The notes: generated by a model not told the origin, from the sequence alone. DNA of 64,000 nt from Hyalella azteca (GCF_000764305.2 NW_025937381.1:517571-581570), one strand, 5' to 3'; positions 11,826 to 23,240 are shown, counted from the first letter of the stretch. Numbers and translations are program-made.

Positions 11826-14800
11826 TGTTGTCGTTGTTGGTTCCGGGAGGGGAGGCTCTGGTGGCGGGCGGGGGGCCAGAACCGGAAGAGGGGGGAGGTG
11901 GGCGAAGGCAGGGAGGGTGGCCAGGAAAGCCGATGCCTCCACGGGGCTGTTCCACAGTGAGGAGACGCTGAGAGGCGTGGGGAAGGCGGGGCAGACGAAG
12001 AGGTGCTGAACGGATTGGAGGGGATCCCCACAGTCCGGGCAGGCGGAGCTACGGGAGCGTCCGATCGGGAACTGCAGTATCCCGAGCGGAGCTGGGATAA
12101 CGCTGAGCGGTAGGGGCGAGGGAGTGAAGTCTCCACTGAAGCAATCGGCGGTGGCGGGGCAGCAAGGACAGCGTTTGTGGCGGCAGTCGCCGCCACGCGG
12201 GAGGTAATCTCCCTGCGGAGAGAGCGCTTGGCTTCTCCGTATGTCCCGGCAGGCAGGATACCATTTGTCAAGAGTGGTGTGACAAGATGGCCAAACCTCG
12301 ACTGGATCGAGGCTTTCATAGGGCGGTCACCCAGAGGGGCAGAAACCATGCGAAAGGAGGCGTGGGAGGGCTGGAGGGCGCTGGCGAGGAACTTGGCGCA
12401 GGCCAGGTCCAGGTGCTCGGGCAAAGGGAGGACGCCGGTCTCCTGATGCAGATGGGAGATCGGGGCCATTTTAAGCCAGTGGCTAGTCTCAGTGTGGTAT
12501 TCTGTATAGTCTGCAGGCTGGCAACTGCTGTACGGGAGGCAACAGGGTACCAGATGGGGGCCGCGTAATTGAGAATTGGGCGTGTGATGGCACGGTAGGT
12601 GGCGACTATGTCCTCCTTGGAGAAGCCCCAGTTGGTGCCAGCAAGGGCTTTTAATATGCGGAGAGAACCCGTCGCTTTCGTGGCTATGGCTCTTGCATGA
12701 GGGGAAAAAGTGAAGTGTGTATCCCAGGTGACGCCTAGGATTTTGGGGGTTTTGTCCAGTGGGATGATGCCGTTGCAGATGGTGGCAGCTGGGTGGTAAC
12801 GGGTTTGGTGCGTATCTGGGGTGAAGAGCGTGACCGAGGACTTGCCAGGAGCCATGGCCAGTTTCTTGACTGCCGACCAGTCAGCGACGTTACGAAGGAG
12901 CGAGGCAAGCTCGGCCTCTGCAGCGTCGAGTCTTGGGGACGACACGAAGATGGTAAGGTCGTCCGCGTATGAGGCAATATTGGGGGTAGGCACTGGGATG
13001 TCGGAAATGAAGTGATTAAAGAGGGCTGGCGAGATCACCGAGCCCTGGGGAACGCCTGAGTGGATGGCTCTGAAAGGCGATTGGGTCCTGAGATAGAGGC
13101 AAGATGCCTGCCTGCCTCGGAGGTAGCAGCACAGCCAGCGGACCAGGTTGTGATTTAGGTCCGAGGCCGCGATCATGCTTAGGAGGAGGGGGCGGTCGAC
13201 ACTGTCGAATGCCTTCGAGAGGTCGACCGCCGCGGCAACTGTGCGGGCTGGGGGGCGCCGCGAGTTAAAGCCCGTCGTGATCTGGTGCGCGAGCGGGAGG
13301 AGGGCGGTGACAGTGGAGTGTCCCGGCTTGAAACCATGTTGCGAGGGGACGGTAGTGAGAGAACCCGAGATGTAAGGGAGCACAAGTCGCTCTAGGATCT
13401 TGGCTGCAGGGCAGAGGAGGAAGATAGGGCGGTATGAAGAGCCCTGGTTACCGGGTTTGCCTGGTTTGAGTATTGGAATAATTATTGAATTTTTCCAAAT
13501 GGATGGAATAGAGGCTGTGACGACGGAGATATTAAAAATGCGGGTGAGGAATTAGATACCGCGTGGTCCGAGGTGCTTAAAATGCAGGACCGTGAGCCCG
13601 TCCGGGCCTCGAGCGGAGGAGTTCTTGGCAGCCGCGATGGCGAGCTTCACCTTGTCGGGTGTGAACGGGGAGAAGTCTCTGTCAAGGGGATGTTCCGCCC
13701 GGATTCTACGTATAAGGCGGCGGGTGGAGGGGCTCTGGGAGTGGGGGGCAAGCGAAATTAATAACTTGCAGAAGGCAGAGGAGATCTTGCGCTGAGATGA
13801 GAGGGTATTCAAACCAAATTGGGTTGGCTGATTGGGGGGAGGACGGTTACACTTTCCTGCTAGGGAACGTAGGAGATTCCAGTGCTTGGACTGGTTCGTG
13901 CGCCTGCAGCACAACGCAAGGTGTGTTCGCCATGTGTTTCTGGCGTGGGCCTGAATGGAAATACTAATTTCCAAGTTGAGATCTGGGAGCCGGGGGTCTG
14001 TTGGATCACGTGCCCTGATGTCATCCCGTTGCTCAATGAGCAACCGGGTGCCAGGGTTGACCAAGGGGGAGAAATCCTGGCGGAAGCCGGCAGGGATATG
14101 CTGTCTGGCTGCAGCAATCAAGATTTCCCTCAAGGTCGACTCACCGCCACACGAGGTGGGGGGAGGGACCGTCTGGAGCCGCTTCAATGGCTGCCGTGTA
14201 GGCGGGCCAGTCAGCTTTTTTGAAGTTGACGTATGAGCGGGCAGCTCGGGGGGTCGAAGAGTCGACGGAGGAAGGGAGGTGAATCAGAATGGGCAGGTGG
14301 TCCAAATTAAGGGCGACTTGAGGGGTCCAGGAGGTGTCGAGTAGAAGGTGATCGCTGATGATTGCGAGGTCCGGAGAGGAGGGTGGGCCGTGTAAGGGGC
14401 AGCGGGTATGGGAATCCTCATTGAGGAAGGCAAGGGAGGAACTGGCGATGAGATCGTCGACTACGGCTCCACGCGCTGCGGCTCTCTGGTCGTCCGTGTG
14501 GGAGAACCAGGAAGGATGATGGGCGTTAAAGTCACCAACTATCAGACAGTCGCCCGGTAAGGAGACTATGTCCGACAGTTCTGGGGAATATCCCGCGGGG
14601 CAGGAGGAGGCCGGTGGGATATAAACATTGATGATGCAGAGAGGGGAACCATTAACAGGAATGGAGATTGCCATAGCCTCCATGGTGGTGTCGCCATGTA
14701 GGAGGGGAGAGATGTCTTGCCCGGTAGGGGATGGGACAGACCGTCTGCACGTACGGCAGATCCAATCTTTGGTGTAGAGTCTAATGTAGCGCAGGCCGGA

Positions 14801-15115
14801 GCATCGCTTATGGATATAGGCACTGCACCAGAATGAATGTCCACTCCACGTGACTGGGAGGGAGCAGACCGAGCAGGGGGGGTGCGGGCCAGGGTTGGGG
14901 TGTATACCCTGGGTCAGGAGAAAAAGAACGAGCAGGAAGAAGAGATGGGAGGAGAGCAGGGCACAAGGAGCCCCTAGAAAGATACCTAGGCGGCCAAAGA
15001 TGTGGGTAGGGGGAAGAGGAGGCCGAGGTTCCCCTGCCCTTAGCAGAAAAAGTGAAGGAGCCTCCGTCCGGTAGCGATCTGGGCGGGGGGGCCTCTGCTG
15101 TTTGGCCTGGCCCAC
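11826..15115 (-). pseudogene. Broken single-ORF retrotransposon polyprotein (2A-like, PHD-like, endonuclease, RT, zinc knuckle)
   Basis: Reading right to left: a hydrophobic N-terminus with GIHPNPGP (14885-14908), then a PHD/RING-like cysteine cluster (CSVCSLPVTW ... WICRTC). Next comes the C-terminal half of an APE-type endonuclease (INVYIPPASS, LIVGDFNAHHPSW, SSPDLAI, LDHLPILIH). A frameshift near 14150-14190 leads to SARGPDGLTVLHFKHLGPRG and a stop at 13552. Another shift leads to the RT palm: motif A AAVDLSKAFDSVD, motif B HSGVPQGSVISPALFN, motif C YADD (12958-12969), then thumb LNYAAPIWYP. A third shift near 12430 precedes a CPDCG-SVQHLFVC zinc knuckle near 12015-12050. The N-terminal half of the endonuclease is absent between the cysteine cluster and TMEAMAISI, so this is an internal deletion as well as a frame-broken copy. 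It cannot be active. Confidence 0.92.
14885..14908 (-). other. 2A-like NPGP motif in the retrotransposon ORF
   Basis: The peptide reads LTQGIHPNPGP just after a hydrophobic segment. The 2A ribosome-skipping consensus is D-[VI]-E-x-N-P-G-P. Here NPGP is intact, but D and E are replaced by G and H. Similar NPGP motifs are known at this place in several non-LTR retrotransposons. Whether this version skips is unknown. Confidence 0.6.
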
Positions 15116-15324
15116 GCGAATGCCGGGTAGCCGGCAAACGCGCAGGCCAGGGTACCCCCACGACGTAAACGAGGCAGAGATTGGGGGCGCTGCATTTAGT
15201 CACACAGTGTTGGAATTCAGCAATTTTGTAGATTTGAATTTCAAAGGCTTTTAAATGAATATGGCAACAGTTTGCTACATTTCATCATTGCTGGCGCATA
15301 GTGTGGTGTTCTGAGAGTGACGTA

Positions 15325-16121
15325 GGGTAAACACACCATATTCCAACACTTTAAGGATGTAGCAAGAAAATAATGGCTGTAAAAAGATAACCATATGCGC
15401 AACTCAAGTTGTGATTGGTTTACGTCACTCTCAAAACACCACACTACACACTAGCAATGATGAAATGTCACAAACTGTTGCCATATTTATTTAAAAGCCT
15501 TTAGAATTCAAATCTACAAAATCGCTGAATTCTGACGCTGTGTGTGACTTAATTTGGCATATTGTGGGACTAATTCAGACAACACTTCAAAACCGTAATT
15601 CGTAATTCCAATGCCCTGTGTGAGCTGTATTAGAATACGACACAGCTTGGAACGAGCTGTGCATGTCTAATTCCGAGCAGTATCAGAATTAGTTTTTATG
15701 TGTCTAAAACCATATTTTAACTTAATCATCTATTAATTTATTTACCACTTAAAATCAGCAAATACAAGTATACTTAATGGATTCCTAATATATTCACAGA
15801 CCTAGGTATTTAAAAGTCTCAAACAATAATATTCTTTCTACACAAACAGTTTATCACTATTTGGTAGAGCAAGGTAAACTATCCCCTTTGACTTGTTTTT
15901 CGATGTTCTCACTGGGTGACATGGACTTTTGCTCTGAGTTTCTTAACATTTTCCCGCCAAACCTAGTGTTTTGCGGAAATCTGGCATGCAACAGTATGAT
16001 GTCATCATGTCACTATTTCAACCATCTACGCATGCGTGGAACTAAGATAAAGCTTAATATAAAGGAAAAAGTTGAGAAGTATCAGAATTACCTACAATGT
16101 TGGAATATGGTGCCTTCACCC
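15325..16121 (-). mobile_element. Element B: sibling of A inserted inside A, reversed
   Basis: It starts GGGTAAACACACCATATTCC (15325) and ends in GGTGCCTTCACCC (16121), with TA at 15323-15324 and 16122-16123. Its interior, read on the minus strand, matches element A throughout. The TA it hit lies in A's right subterminal region (GAGAGTGACG-TA-AACACC); B itself carries the uninterrupted version (GAGAGTGACGTAAACC). It is 797 bp with no plausible ORF. Confidence 0.85.
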
Positions 16122-16823
16122 TAAACACCAATCACAATCAGAACTCTAGTTGCGGATGCAGTGATCTATTTATAGCCATTTATTTCTTGCTATGCCTTAA
16201 TGTGTCGGAATATGGTGTGTTTACCCTATTGTATAATACTCCTTACTTTCTTGAATTGGTTACTGAAATTTCAATTTCTGGATATTTCAATGCTTGCCTG
16301 TGAAAGGGTTAATATAATATTTTTCAAAGATTCAAATATGTTGTCAGTATTTAATTTGCTTTCCCAGACTAGGTATGTATGTAGATATTTTTTCACAGTT
16401 TACTTGCTTGGCTGCCACACTGACCAAGTAAGGTGCGGACTGTGCGGCATAGTGGCAAACCAGTAATTTTTTAGAATCAGTTCATTTTCAATTTTCTAAT
16501 TTACTCAAATTTTAAGCCAATATCTTATGTACGGTAGGATGATACTGGTATCTATGATCCTTTTCTGGTCTACTTATAGCTAGGACTTAAAATTGAACTT
16601 GAAGGAGAGTCTAAAAAACTCTCTGATTTGCCACTATGCTGTGCGGTCTGTTTCAAATGAAAAAAATTTGGAACCAGACAGGTTTCAAATTGAATTGAAT
16701 TTGAATAAGTGATTGGTTCTCCTTCTTTCAGCACTCAACAGTCAACACTCTCTGTCTCTGGGTCTAATATTTTCCTATTGAAATTCATGCACATTATTTT
16801 TTGGTAAATGCTTGTACAATGTA

Positions 16824-17766
16824 GGGTAAACGCGGTATATTCCGACATCGTGGGTAATTCCGTCACCTCGTTAGTTTTTCTTTTATATTAAGCTTTGTTT
16901 TAGTTCCATGCGTTTGTTGATGGTTGAAATGGTGTCGTCATACATTTGCGTGTCAAACTACTGCCAAAACACTAGGTCTTGGCCATCTAGCGGGAAAATA
17001 TTGAGATCCAAAGAGAGACGATGCACGCTACCCAGTGAGATCATCGAAAAATGTGTCAAATTTGACAGTTGACCTTGCTCTACCAAATAGTGAATAACTG
17101 TTTGTATAGGAAGAATATTATGGTTTGAGACTTTTAAATACGTCTTTGAATATATTAGGAATCCTTTAAGTATACTTGCATTCGCTGATTTCAAGTGGTA
17201 AATAAATTAATAGATGATTAAGTTGAGAAATGGATTTAGACACATGAAAACTAATTCCGTCACAACTTGAATTGGACACACACAGATCGTTGCAAGCTGT
17301 GTACAAAAATCAAAATTTGCTTAATTAAAAGCTTAATAGTTGTTAATTAAAAGCGTAATTAAGTAGTGTTCAATATTCATTAGTGTTCTAATTCAAAGCC
17401 GTGTTGTATTCTAATACAGGCTTTTTTTATTATACAGCTCACACAGCAAACGGAATTCGAACACGTGGATGACGGCATTATGTATCAGTAGAGTTTGAAG
17501 CGCGGATGGAATACACCTCACCACGTGCCCAATATTGCCACACACAGTGACGGAATATAGGGATTTGGTAGGTTTCCATTCTAAAGGCTTTTAAATAAAT
17601 ATGGCAACATTTTGTGACGTTTCGTTGTTGCTGACATGTAGTGCGGTGTTTTGAGAGTCACATAAAGCAAACAGAACTTGAGTAACGCATATGGTTATTT
17701 TTTTATAGTTTTTCATTTCTTGATGTGTCCTTAAACTTAATGTGACGGAATATACCGCGTTTACCC
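16824..17766 (+). mobile_element. Element C: intact third sibling, 943 bp
   Basis: Inverted repeats GGGTAAACGCGGTATATTCC and its complement are flanked by TA (16822-16823 and 17767-17768). The order of internal blocks is the same as in A and B. About 150 bp more interior than B is present, around 17290-17450. The 78-codon open frame at 16958-17194 (-) corresponds to the one in B at 15861-16124 but looks like shared repeat DNA, not a gene. Confidence 0.85.
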
Positions 17767-18097
17767 TACCTCACTCAAAAAATAGTTGGCATTTCAGTAT
17801 TTTCTGTTCGTAAATTATTCAGTGAGAGTGAGATCAGCAAAACGATCAGTCAATCTGACTTGATCACACATGGTTCAACAGTTTAACACTTTAACTGATT
17901 CAACACATACGTATATTTTGGAAAATATTTAACCCAGGCATATTCAAGTGGTAAAATAAGAAAAAAATCACCACTTCGCAGTGCGCACTTGAAAAATATA
18001 ACTCAACACTTGCAGCAATAATAACTACGTCTGGTTTGTGGTTTCAGAGGTTGACAGTTTGACACTTGACAGTGCAGACCAGCAGACGATTGAGACG

Positions 18098-18155
18098 ATG
18101 AATGATGATGATTCAGCCATGCCTTTCACCTTCGAATGTTCTTCACACTTATTTG
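18098..18155 (+). CDS. Candidate first coding exon (orphan)
   Basis: An ATG at 18098 opens MNDDDSAMPFTFECSSHLF and runs into a strong donor, G|GTAAGC, at 18156. I cannot find a downstream exon in this window. The region before it (17960-18097) is transposon-free and could be a 5' UTR. I do not recognise the peptide. It may be a chance exon-like stretch. Confidence 0.22.
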
Positions 18156-20426
18156 GTAAGCACTAGTAGTTTTAGATTTGCACTGGGTTTCAGATTAGTG
18201 TACAACACTCTGAACTTTGGTTGTTGAGCGAAAGCACCACACGTCTTATCACCATGGACTTCTTCTTCTTCTTTTCCGGATGTCCACGCTGGGTGGACTT
18301 AAAGCCACAGGACAACCGCAAGGATGACCGTGGGGCCTGAGAGCTTCTGCAGTTTTGGACCTCTTGGCATGGAAGTCAATCCACTTTGTTCTTGCTTATA
18401 AAATGTCAGTGGACGTGATGGTTTGGCATGACAGCGCGTAAGAGAAAAGTTACACATACCATGAAAAAATATCAGAAAGCAAGGGTCATTGCTTATAGAA
18501 CTTGGCATAATAAATGATAGTTAAATTGGGTAAACTAATACAAGTAAGATAAATAATTCGGGTGATGCATGTGTATACATGCACATACATACGTGTATAC
18601 ATTAACGAAATTTTAGCATTATTTGAATGGTATCCAATTTACTTGAGTTCGTTCATATGTCAACCCAAATTTTGTTACTCTATGCGTCTTTAACTTGAAA
18701 ATGAATGTTGTACATTTGAAACGTCGTTCAATATTAAAAATGTCTATCGGTAATTTGATTTTCAATCTTCCAACACCTACAAAGAATTTAGTACGACTTA
18801 TTGAAAAAACTAACAAGAAGCTAATAAATAAAACTAATTCTCTGGTCTTTAACAAAACTTGCTTAAGAGAAGAAATTCTGCCAGCCTATACTAATACATA
18901 CGTACATATACATATAAATATATAGTATATACTACACACACACTTATACATACATGTATGATGTAAGCAACATTTCCATTTTGGTCACCTGTCTAAAGTT
19001 CGCTAACCCTACCTGACTTCAAGATGTATACAATCAAAAATTGAAAGCATGGTGGCAGGGAATTATTGTGAGTACTTATCGGTCCACTGCCGTGCGTCGG
19101 TCTTGACCCTTCGCAAGGCCCCATGCCCTTGGCCCTTGGGCCCCTCTTGCAAGTTGTAATGGTCTAAACTCAACAGTTCGACCCCTGGCCCCATCCCCAT
19201 GGTCTCATCACAACTCCCTTTAGAAATATGTGGAGTTTCGAAATTGATAGTAATAAATCAATAAATATTTGAACTGGGAAATTTCTTAGTTATTTACGTT
19301 GATTCCACAATGATATCAATGACATAAAAAATTACAATGACATCGGTTAAGCCTCACTGCCTCAGAGGCTCAGCCATGATTCTAGCTTTGCTAAGTCCTT
19401 ACACTTTTACCTTGTAATTCATGATGTTAGAACTTTGATATTCAAATGTTAAATATCTGTCAAGTGTCAATATCACAATCAGAAATATTATTATTATTCA
19501 GAAATATTATAATATTATTATTATTATTATATTATTTCACAATCAGAAATATGTTGTAATATCACAATTGAAAATATTATTCACAAATAACCATTCATTT
19601 CAATGCCGAAATGGACTCCCATCTAATCACGCTAGCCATATGTTTACATACGTCACAAACGGTGACGTATGTCGTCCCACGCTAGTCTGGAAAAGTCCCA
19701 TTTTTGTCTGAAATATCGTGGCTCTAATATCATATAATTTTTTAGTATGTATGAAATCTTGTGGCTCTAACGTTATGTATTTTTGTTTGATTGAAAAAAT
19801 TGTAGTTTGCACCTTGTAAACATGTTGTTTCATAAAATTTTCAACTTCTGCAATCCGCATTGCTTTACCGTTTCCGCCAAAAATATCTTGCAGAAAAAAC
19901 ATAAACATCGTAATGTAAACAAATCAACAAAATGTTTGTTGAAGATCGCGCATAGTTGCGGTCATGTCAAAGCGGTCAGACTGTATATTAACACGTGCTG
20001 AATTTACAGTAGAGACAAATTTTATTGTTGCCGTTTGACTGTTTAAGGGTAAAATTAGAGATTTGGGGTAACACGTGCATAAACAGCATCCAGTCGCTTT
20101 TTTGAAAATAAAATGATTTAAGCAAGTATTTCTTGCATCAGAGATAATTAAAAGTTTGCTAATGTTAACAGCATTACCTATAGGCTATAATACATGCAGA
20201 AACGTACATTTTTTTGATAGATATTAAAAATTTAGGCTCTATGACTTGTATACTATGTCTATCACAGTCTATAGGATTTTGAATCGCTGCATGCATTCAA
20301 ATTCAAATTAGGTCCACCCACGCCCCACGGCCAGTGTAGCTGTCAGCTCACCTTCTTCAGAAGTGTGAAAGCTTTTGCCGGTGAAGGTGTGTTTTACGAT
20401 CGGTCCATAAAGAAGTGTTGATCGGT
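18156..20426. other. No gene seen; simple repeats
   Basis: The stretch is AT-rich with short microsatellites: (TA)/(CA) tracts at about 18893-18958 and ATT repeats at about 19490-19560. No frame shows family features. Confidence 0.5.
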
Positions 20427-20800
20427 TCAAAATGACATAAGAACAGGTTCTTTTGAATAACCTATGGATTGGCACCATGATTGAAAGATTTTTCTTTGTA
20501 CATCAGCATCATAGTTCCCTCCCCCCAAAAGTTCACGCACAGAAAATTGTACATTTATGCATCTTAAATTAGTTTTCAGCTCTTCTCTGGGCTGCGCATG
20601 CCGCTGACAATGCAACAAGTAGGTAGTGATCAATCGTATCCACAGTGTTTCACGTAGCACATTGATCTGAGTCACTCATGTTGAATCTATGTAGATGGCT
20701 TCTGACACCGGCATGTCCGATTCTGAGCCGAGCGGCAGCACACTCCATTCTGCGGGACTTTAGGCAGAGCCAGGGTCGTCGTCTGGGTTCATCCATGACG
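20427..20800 (-). pseudogene. LINE ORF2 C-terminal remnant
   Basis: Read on the minus strand, it gives MECAAARLRIGHAGVRSHLH, then CAT-stop-NTVDTIDHYLLHCQRHAQPR, then LLGGGNYDADVQRKIFQ. The arrangement RLRxGH ... C ... H(Y)LLHC ... R..L ... LLG is the zinc-knuckle end of many insect non-LTR ORF2 proteins. A Cys codon has apparently become TGA (about 20660), and the frame shifts near 20625. It is only the last 120 or so codons, a 5'-truncated copy. It is a different family from the elements at 11.8 and 28.4 kb. Confidence 0.72.
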
Positions 20801-21023
20801 TTGCTAAAAAAAGTCCCCTTCTGGGTGTCCCGGTGTTATCACCATGGACGAACAAACAAAACTCGAACTAACACTTTTTTTTAAAATTTAAGTTTATGGG
20901 AGCCTCTGAATACTAGTTCAATGTGGCCCCATGACAGGACGGTTTAAGGAAATTACGGTGTTAGTAAGGAAAAATTAGGTTCAGCAACAAATTTAGGTGT
21001 TCTGAAGAGTTGTCCATGTTTCT

Positions 21024-21235
21024 TAACCACTCACCTGGGGGCACTAACCACTCACCTGGGGGCACTAACCACTCACCTGGGGCACTAACCACTCACCTGG
21101 GGCACTAACCACTCACCTGGGGGCACTAACCACTCACCTGGGGGCACTAACCACTCACCTGGCCTGGGGGCACCAACCACTCACCTGGAGGCTGGGGGCA
21201 CCAACCATAAACCCGGGGGCACCAACCACACATGG
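21024..21235 (+). repeat. Minisatellite, about 21-bp unit, 9-10 copies
   Basis: The unit is CACTAACCACTCACCTGGGGG with small variation in the G run. The last copies degrade (ACCAACCATAAACCCGGGGG). No coding role is seen. Confidence 0.85.
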
Positions 21236-21787
21236 GGGCTGGGGTTATCTAAAGGTTTTTGTAAAGTAACGGTTCCAAGCACTCAAACAGTACAGTGAGT
21301 ACACCTGGCGAAGCCAGTCAGGACTAGGCGACGCAAAAAAAAATTTTTTCTCAAATCGTATCAGCTGAACTGCATTTTGCAGTGGGCATTGCTAGGTATT
21401 TGTCTATAGCAAGTAGCTCCTTCGCCGGCTCAACGCCTCGGAGCGAGACAGCAATGTACAGCATCCACGGGCACTTAAAATTTGAGAACGATGACGTGGC
21501 AGCCGGCTGAAGCCGGCTTTCGTCAAGGGAGCTCAGCACAGCACACCTTCCGCTTCAGCGGTCAGAACAGAACTCCGAACTAACACTTCGATTTTCGAAT
21601 TTCGACCATACAACATATATCTTCTCCTTCTTGGTTTCCGCGACAACGGAAAAATGTAAGAAATTTAGCGTTGTTTGATTATTCATTTTCAACTGATTAA
21701 AGTAAATTAATTCAATTTCTGATTAAGACAAATGTATTTTTTCCATCTCAGGTTTTGATTTATCTATTTTACTTTTAAAGACAGTTT

Positions 21788-22015
21788 TTGACTTCAAGAA
21801 ATTCTGAATTTGTGATAAATTTCAGTTACCTCCTAGCGGTGATGTTTAACTTGAGAAAATTTTTTAGATTTTGCCTTCGTTTGCGATTTTTTCCCATTTT
21901 ATCCACATTCGTGATTTATACAGCAATACGTGCTCAAATTTGCAGTGAGCATAGAATTTCTCCTAAAATACTGAACAGATTTGAACAAAACTTCGTATGG
22001 TCAAGCCTCCTAGCC
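21788..22015 (+). repeat. Single copy of the palindrome subunit
   Basis: It contains CGGTGATGTTTA ... TTTTGCCTTCGTTTGCGA and a downstream CAGTGAGCATAGAATTTCTCC. The same words occur three times in each arm of the palindrome at 25980-27110. A sequence of about 100-200 bp is thus dispersed locally. Confidence 0.65.
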
Positions 22016-22039
22016 CTAAAGGTGCTTGTACACGGGGAC

Positions 22040-22381
22040 AGTACTGGCGGCAAGTAGATCTGACAAATGTCTACCGCTTGGTGTCTATACCGCAAGTAAG
22101 CTTAGACACGAGGTAAGTTTAATGTGCCGCCGTGCCGGTAACGACTAGATACCTGCACGGCGGCACCTTAATACTGTAGCACCCCTACGATACTAGGGTG
22201 CGGTGATTAGCCGCACCAAAACGCTGCCAGCAACTGGGAATAACCAAGAACGCTTCCTACGCCGCATTTAGTTAGTCGGTATATCTCATGCTTACGCCAG
22301 AGTGTACCAAGCTTGTGAGATATCTGCATAAATACGGAAGAGTCTTATTAACAATCTATAGTATATATATGGCTCTCTGTG
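22040..22381 (+). repeat. Hairpin-rich repeat X, left part of the outer copy
   Basis: Five stem-loops follow each other: GTGTCTA/TAGACAC (22081-22109), GTGCCGCCGTGC/GCACGGCGGCAC (22124-22166, with an inner GGTA/TACC), GCACCCCTA/TAGGGTGC (22179-22201), GGTGCGG/CCGCACC (22197-22217) and ATATCTCA/TGAGATAT (22281-22323). The block breaks off at 22381, where the TAA-flanked element is inserted, and resumes at 27491. A related copy is inside that element from about 23590 on. Confidence 0.6.
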
Positions 22382-22989
22382 TAAAGGCCCGTTTCCACTT
22401 CGGGACTGCTTCTGAAGGCTTGAGACTGGCCTGAGACCAATAAGTCACATGGCTGGGCCTGACAACTGGCGTGCACGTTTCCATTACGTGCGTGTGCAGC
22501 GACCAAGACTGACCGTCTGGGCTACCGCACTCGCTGGCATTTGAAGATAGATTATGCAGCCGCTCTTGCTTTACTAGCTGTTGTCACTATGCGCTGGAGG
22601 AAACAAAGATATATTTACCTAATAGCAGTTATGAAACGGATGAATGGCTTCAAACTTGACACATAGTTTATCCGTGTGTAACCGGAAACACCGCCGGGAA
22701 GTTGAAATATTTACGGGTAGCGTGCCGACTTAGTGTAGACTTTCGTACTGGTCCGAAACACAAGGGCTAGAGAGTCGCTCTTTGGTCCGGCTCTAAATTC
22801 CCTTGCGTTGTAAAAAGGAGTAATGAACACGATGAACTTTTCGTATTATACTGTAATCTTCAGGCAAATACAAGTTTCTTCATACGAGGCGCAAAATTTA
22901 TTATTCGTCTTAATCCAAAAGTTCGCGGAACAAGGCTTGACATTTCAGGGGTACAAACAGCTGAGAAATTACACAGTGAGAAGTACACA

Positions 22990-23236
22990 GCAGGGTGGCC
23001 TAGTAGTTAAAAGTTCAGAGTACCAAGATATTGGCGCAGAGAGGCGCGGGTTCGATCCCAGCTCTGTGCGAGTTTCTGGTCAGAATCGGCAAGGAGGCCG
23101 GACGGTTAAGCACAGCAGAATTGTAGCAGCGAGTTGCGAGTTCGAGACCGCAAAAATGCTGCGAATGTTCTGCGATGTTAAGAATCGGCGACAGGCCCAC
23201 GGCCTAATGAACGCCGAAACCGCTATTATTATTAAA
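22990..23236 (+). mobile_element. tRNA-derived SINE with a LINE-type 3' tail
   Basis: The head has an A-box-like TGGCCTAGTAGTTAAA (22996-23011) and a consensus B box GGTTCGATCCC (23049-23059), at tRNA-like spacing. A second tRNA-like unit follows, with GGCCGGACGGTTAAG (23096) and AGTTCGAGACC (23139). The 3' part AAGAATCGGCGACAGGCC ... AACGCCGA (23180-23218) matches the 3' ends of the CR1-like LINE copies in this window, and the element ends in (ATT)n. This is probably a dimeric tRNA-SINE. Target duplications are not clear. Confidence 0.78.
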
Positions 23237-23240
23237 TACA

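Larger units (their letters stand above)
11826..15188 (-). mobile_element. Non-LTR retrotransposon (APE endonuclease/RT class), GC-rich, 3.36 kb
   Basis: The element is bounded by the 12-bp target duplication GCTGCATTTAGT at 11814-11825 and 15189-15200. Sibling element B has the unoccupied equivalent (CAATATGCCAAATTAAG), which fixes the insertion point. It reads right to left and ends in a short (AAC)-rich tail rather than poly(A). Its base composition is far more GC-rich than the flanks. Its coding content is described in the pseudogene entry. Confidence 0.93.
11327..16226 (+). mobile_element. Element A: TA-flanked inverted-repeat transposon, twice interrupted
   Basis: The left end GGGTAAATGCACCATATTCC (11327) and the reverse complement of the right end at 16226 (GGGTAAACACACCATATTCC) are inverted repeats. 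Both ends are bordered by TA (11325-11326 and 16227-16228), as for Tc1/mariner-type insertions. Element A's own DNA is 11327-11825, 15201-15324 and 16124-16226, about 725 bp. The gaps are a retrotransposon (11826-15188 plus its target duplication) and sibling element B (15325-16121). No transposase frame is visible, so it looks non-autonomous. Superfamily assignment rests only on the TA flanks. Confidence 0.8.

Noticed and set aside
11812..14236. Several long plus-strand frames in the GC-rich block
   Set aside because: They are antisense shadows of the retrotransposon on the minus strand.
15861..17194. Matching open frames in elements B and C as a transposase fragment
   Set aside because: Similarity is explained by shared repeat DNA. 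The frames are short, the corresponding region of A is not open, and no catalytic motif is seen.
21501..21516. GCCGGCTGAAGCCGGC palindrome as a terminator
   Set aside because: A lone short palindrome in a eukaryotic intergenic repeat has no terminator meaning.
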